Shown: positions 61,278-64,000 of the stretch, one piece after another | How positions within the stretch are numbered: the stretch's first letter is position 1 | Layout: the number at the start of each line of letters is the position of its first letter | Source of the DNA: CAWBKV01 sp041946675 | Lineage (GTDB): Archaea; Halobacteriota; Methanosarcinia; Methanotrichales; Methanotrichaceae | Length of the DNA: 64,000 bases | Reading direction: 5' to 3' | NCBI GenBank assembly: GCA_041946675.1 | Contig: JBHGAU010000003.1 | Location: forward strand, 3,515-67,514 | Made by a program: the position numbers and the translations under genes | Notes under the pieces: generated by a model | What the model saw: the letters and a program-made list of their open reading frames with translations, nothing else | Told to the model about the DNA's origin: nothing | Databases searched by the model: none

Positions 61278-62068
61278 TCCCTTGAAAAAGGACTCTTCTC
61301 TCCGGCTACAAGAAACACCGGGTCCTTATAGGCAACTCTATAGTAGAGGTATGAATGCCTTTTGTTAAAATCGTTAACATCCTCCAGGCTGTCTATAAAG
61401 ATATTCTCAAGTCCAGCCTCTCTAAAAAGGATTTCAAGTCTACGCGGACTTATTTCGCTGAAGAGCGGGAGTTCGTGCTTTATAGGATTATAAAATCTGC
61501 CGAAAGGAACTGGGTTTCCGCCCCCGAAAAGAGCCGATATGGGACGGGACAGGATGCGTCTGATCTCCATGCAGAGAGACGGATCGAACCAGTTGCCGTC
61601 TATGGCCATTATCCTGCCGCCTGGCTTAAGAACCCTTATCCATTCATCCAAGGCTCTTTTCGGAGACGGGAGCGTCCAGAGCAGATGTCTGCTTATTACT
61701 ATATCAAAGGATCTGCTCCCAAAAGGCAGATTTTCCGCATCCCCGAGGCAGAGCTCAAAAGAAAATCCTCTCTCCAAGGATATCGCTTTAGCTCTTGAAA
61801 TCATTCCGTGAGATATATCGATTCCCGTTACATTGAACCCCATTCCGGCAAGCAGATGTCCGAGAAAGCCCGAACCGGTTCCAACATCGAGTATCCTGTC
61901 GATCCCATCATCTTTTTCCACTTTTTTATTTATTAATCCCGTAAGAGATTGATTCCAAATTCTTTGTTCGTCTATTTCGTTTGATATGGCTACCCTTGAG
62001 TAGCTGTTGCTTCTTAGATCCCAATAATCCGCTATGCGCTCTTTTGGCTTCATCTCTTTTGGCTTCAT
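61274..62068 (-). CDS. Class I SAM-dependent methyltransferase in an SBP-B-C operon
   Basis: The protein has 264 residues, of the UbiE-like type and closest to the one at 45912. Features are ADYWDLRSNSYSR, motif I ILDVGTGSGFLGHLLAGMG, VTGIDISHGMISRAK, FDIVISRHLLWTLPSPKRAL and VLKPGGRIMAIDGNWF. The two alternative starts (62068 and 62053) reflect a short repeated MKPKE. It lies between SBP and dppB. Substrate is unknown. Confidence 0.85.
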   Translation of the reverse strand: MKPKEMKPKERIADYWDLRSNSYSRVAISNEIDEQRIWNQSLTGLINKKVEKDDGIDRILDVGTGSGFLGHLLAGMGFNVTGIDISHGMISRAKAISLERGFSFELCLGDAENLPFGSRSFDIVISRHLLWTLPSPKRALDEWIRVLKPGGRIMAIDGNWFDPSLCMEIRRILSRPISALFGGGNPVPFGRFYNPIKHELPLFSEISPRRLEILFREAGLENIFIDSLEDVNDFNKRHSYLYYRVAYKDPVFLVAGEKSPFSRD

Positions 62069-62133
62069 ATATCAGTTTAAAGAACAGGATCTCCCTTTTT
62101 GATGGAATTCTCAAGCTTGAACATATCTGCGGC

Positions 62134-63678
62134 CTAGAGAGATATATCCTTGGTCATGAATGTGTACTCATTCGGATAGATTTCAAAGCCCTCTACAGCT
62201 TTATTCTCGCCTATCAGCATATTCAAGTAGAATAGATTTATCTCCGGTGAGTCCTCAAGAACCTGCTCCTGTATTTTTGTGTAATAATCCTTTCTTTGAT
62301 CGATGTCAAAGGTTTCTCTGCCATTTTCAATCCAGGAATCGACCTGGGAGTTGGAATAGCCGGTCAAGCTCGCATCGGATCCCCCGGTCTTGAAATGCTT
62401 TGAGACGAAATAGTCAGGATCGCCGGTTGGAAGAGTGTTCCAGGCATACAGAGCAAGGTCGTAGTTTCCGTTCTTGAGATCTGCGCTCAGAGCACCACTC
62501 TCTTCCGTCACGACTTTAGTCTGGATTCCGATAGCCTGAAGATGTGCAGCCACAAGCTCGGCAGTTGGCTTCAGCTCAGGCCGAGATGTATACGTCTTTA
62601 TTGTTATACTGAAGGGATCCCCATTACTGTACCGGAGCTTTCCGTCTCCATTCGTATCGTAGATCCCGGCCTCCTTTAGAAGCTCTTTGGCCTTGGCTTG
62701 GTCAAATTCATAGCCCTTCAGCTCGTCGTTGGCCGACCAGGATGAGACCGATGGGAATACGCCTTTTGCAGGTGTTCCGCCGATGCCTTCCAGTGCCGAA
62801 TCCACGATTTCCTGTCTATTTATTGCGTAGTTCAGAGCCTGTCTTATCTTCAAATTGTCAAGAGGACCCTTTCTCATATTGACGTACATGAAATAGGTTC
62901 TAAGAGTATTTTTGTTAATTACCTGCAGATCTGAATCGGCATTTATAGTCTTGACCTCGGATGGCGGCATGCTTAGGACTATCTGCGATTCCTTTCCTTC
63001 GATTTGAAGGGCTCTGGTGGTAGGATCGCTCACATAGTTGATTACTGCCCCGTCAAGCTTCGGCATTCCTCCCCAATAATTCTCGTTCTTCTTTACAGTC
63101 AGTTTGACGCTTTTCTCATAGGAATCGAACATGAACGGGCCAGTCCCTATAGCTGTTTTGTTAAAATCTATACCTGGTTTAACCATGGAGATCAATGGAT
63201 CTGATAAAGAGGCGATTGTGGGTGAATATGGTTCTTTGGTGGTTATAATGACATTATTATCATCGCTTTTGGTCACTGATTTTATGAAACTGTATTCGTT
63301 ATGCCTTGTATTAGATGGATCCAGCACCCTCCCCAGAGAATAGACCACCGAATCTGCGTTGAACGGAGTGCCGTCATGGAACTTAACATCCTTCCTCAAG
63401 TGAATCGTATATGCTGTATCATTAATCTGCGAGTATCCGCTCGCCAATTCGGGGATGAGATTCATATCTTTGTCATATGCGAAGAGGGTCTCATAGATTC
63501 CAGCCTCTCTGACGTACCATCCAGTATACTTATAGGCCGGGTCTAGAGTGCTTCCCGGATCAAAGATCATTGTAACCTTCAATATTTTCCCTTCATTCGA
63601 TTCTGCAAAAGCCGGCATCATTAGCATTAGAACAAGAAATGTAGCCGCTAATACAGGCAATGATTTGAGCATAGACAT
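62134..63678 (-). CDS. Family-5 solute-binding protein
   Basis: This SBP_bac_5 protein has 514 residues from the ATG at 63678, which lies behind AGGAGGAAGG; the frame is open to 63750 but homologues start here. The signal peptide is LPVLAATFLVLMLMMPAFA. Family segments are INDTAYTIHLRKDVKFHDGTP, FNADSVVYSLGRV, AIGTGPFMFDSYEKS, IRQALNYAINRQEIVDSAL. The PFNADSVVYSL form resembles bacterial NikA/DppA proteins more than its neighbours. It leads the minus-strand operon. Confidence 0.9.
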   Translation of the reverse strand: MSMLKSLPVLAATFLVLMLMMPAFAESNEGKILKVTMIFDPGSTLDPAYKYTGWYVREAGIYETLFAYDKDMNLIPELASGYSQINDTAYTIHLRKDVKFHDGTPFNADSVVYSLGRVLDPSNTRHNEYSFIKSVTKSDDNNVIITTKEPYSPTIASLSDPLISMVKPGIDFNKTAIGTGPFMFDSYEKSVKLTVKKNENYWGGMPKLDGAVINYVSDPTTRALQIEGKESQIVLSMPPSEVKTINADSDLQVINKNTLRTYFMYVNMRKGPLDNLKIRQALNYAINRQEIVDSALEGIGGTPAKGVFPSVSSWSANDELKGYEFDQAKAKELLKEAGIYDTNGDGKLRYSNGDPFSITIKTYTSRPELKPTAELVAAHLQAIGIQTKVVTEESGALSADLKNGNYDLALYAWNTLPTGDPDYFVSKHFKTGGSDASLTGYSNSQVDSWIENGRETFDIDQRKDYYTKIQEQVLEDSPEINLFYLNMLIGENKAVEGFEIYPNEYTFMTKDISL

Positions 63679-63715
63679 AGTTCCTTCCTCCTGGCTTTTG
63701 GAATCTACGTTTATA

Positions 63716-63742
63716 GTTATAAATTTTACGATATAAGTATTA
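63716..63742 (-). promoter_or_regulatory. Shared promoter element before the SBP operon (minus strand)
   Basis: Read on the minus strand: TAATAC (63742-63737), 15 bases, TATAAC (63721-63716) inside AAAATTTATAACT. As a dyad it is ATAATA-N16-TATAAC. The ATG is 37 bases downstream. Confidence 0.5.
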
Positions 63743-63923
63743 TTAACCAAATACTATAATAGGATTTGCAAATACTTTAGCATCAGTATTTTTTAGTTTT
63801 GTGCTAATTCTTGGTATTTATATCTTTATATGTATCATTGTTCCTTATATCATCCTTAGAAACAGAGTACGATTGATTCAGCGCATCCAATACGCCATCT
63901 TTCTTATTTCCTCCCATAAAGTT

Positions 63924-63938
63924 TATTACTAAGTAATA
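63924..63938 (+). promoter_or_regulatory. Perfect palindrome in the promoter of the nikR-like gene
   Basis: TATTACT-A-AGTAATA (63924-63938) is a perfect 7-1-7 palindrome built from the same TATTACTAA box as the other sites, inside AAAGTTTATTACTAAG. It ends 24 bases before the ATG and could be a self-regulatory site. Confidence 0.45.
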
Positions 63939-63962
63939 TCATTATTATGACTGCGATATAAT

Positions 63963-64000
63963 ATGGAACAAGAACTTATGAGAATCGGCGTTTCGCTGCC
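63963..64000 (+). CDS. nikR: Start of a NikR-like nickel-responsive regulator (cut by the window edge)
   Basis: Only twelve codons and part of a thirteenth are visible: MEQELMRIGVSLP. This matches the N-terminal beta strand of archaeal NikR ribbon-helix-helix proteins, which begin with a short acidic stretch, then L-M/I-R-I/F-x-V/I-S-L/I-P. The gene is divergent from an SBP operon, and a palindrome of the shared box lies just upstream. The evidence is short, so other ribbon-helix-helix regulators remain possible. If correct, nickel would be the effector of the promoter element seen across the window. Confidence 0.6.
   Translation, partial: MEQELMRIGVSL

Noticed and set aside
1..64000. CRISPR arrays, tRNA or rRNA genes.
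   Set aside because: No regularly spaced direct repeats of 25-40 bases and no tRNA-like cloverleaf or rRNA sequence was recognised on reading; short elements could still be missed.

Overview
The window looks like a methanogenic archaeon, most likely of the Methanosarcinales/Methanotrichales type. The reasons are archaeal BRE/TATA-like promoters, TTG and GTG starts behind GGAGG ribosome-binding sites, a TPR protein and PEGA-like/surface proteins typical of these organisms, a CobN-type chelatase, and a complete ECF-type nickel/cobalt transporter. Genus is inference. No rRNA, tRNA or CRISPR array was seen. Nearly everything here concerns transition-metal or metal-chelate traffic. I count 11 family-5 (Opp/Dpp/Nik-type) substrate-binding protein loci (eight apparently intact, one frameshifted, two remnants), five DppB and four DppC permeases, four Opp-type ATPases, three BtuF-like binding proteins with one BtuCD pair, NikM/Q/O with a His-rich protein, a CDF exporter, and the start of a NikR-like gene at the right edge.

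Layout: 1-2059 holds the end of a ZnuA-like binding protein and a secreted TPR protein. 2191-8008 is a full Nik/Dpp operon (SBP, methyltransferase, B, C, D, F) converging on a cobN/btuF-like operon (7915-12928, minus). 13430-14400 is mostly non-coding but holds two copies of a shared promoter element and a nested-hairpin segment. 14408-24570 is a run of SBP paralogues and decaying copies with a glutaminyl cyclotransferase, a methyltransferase and a BtuF-like gene. 24687-27801 is btuF-C-D. 27809-29773 has a MITE-like repeat, a frameshifted methyltransferase and an orphan DppB.

30157-41536 is the most interesting block. It has two ABC exporter half-transporters, then an AT-rich segment with a putative 21-residue RiPP precursor, a hairpin/T-run attenuator, a PqqD-like recognition protein, two radical-SAM/SPASM enzymes and a small Cys/His-rich ORF between them. 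It ends with its own SBP, DppB, methyltransferase and DppC. Read together it has make, export and re-import functions; I propose a ribosomally made peptide metallophore, possibly for nickel. This is inference.

41572-45579 holds a decayed P1B ATPase and nikMQO with His-rich tails. 45912-56424 holds a methyltransferase-SBP-B-C operon, two further SBPs, a CDF exporter and two Opp ATPases. 56408-59502 encodes surface and membrane proteins. 59510-63678 (minus) is another SBP-methyltransferase-B-C operon, divergent from the nikR-like gene.

Eleven sites share a promoter element with exact 21-base spacing: a TRNTAC-like hexamer, 15 bases, then TATTAC or TATAAC overlapping the TATA box. Several also read as an inverted repeat GTAAYA-N16-TATTAC, which matches the 6-16-6 geometry of the E. 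coli NikR operator. They lie before SBP genes, the exporter/RiPP block and a methyltransferase operon, so the window looks like one regulon.
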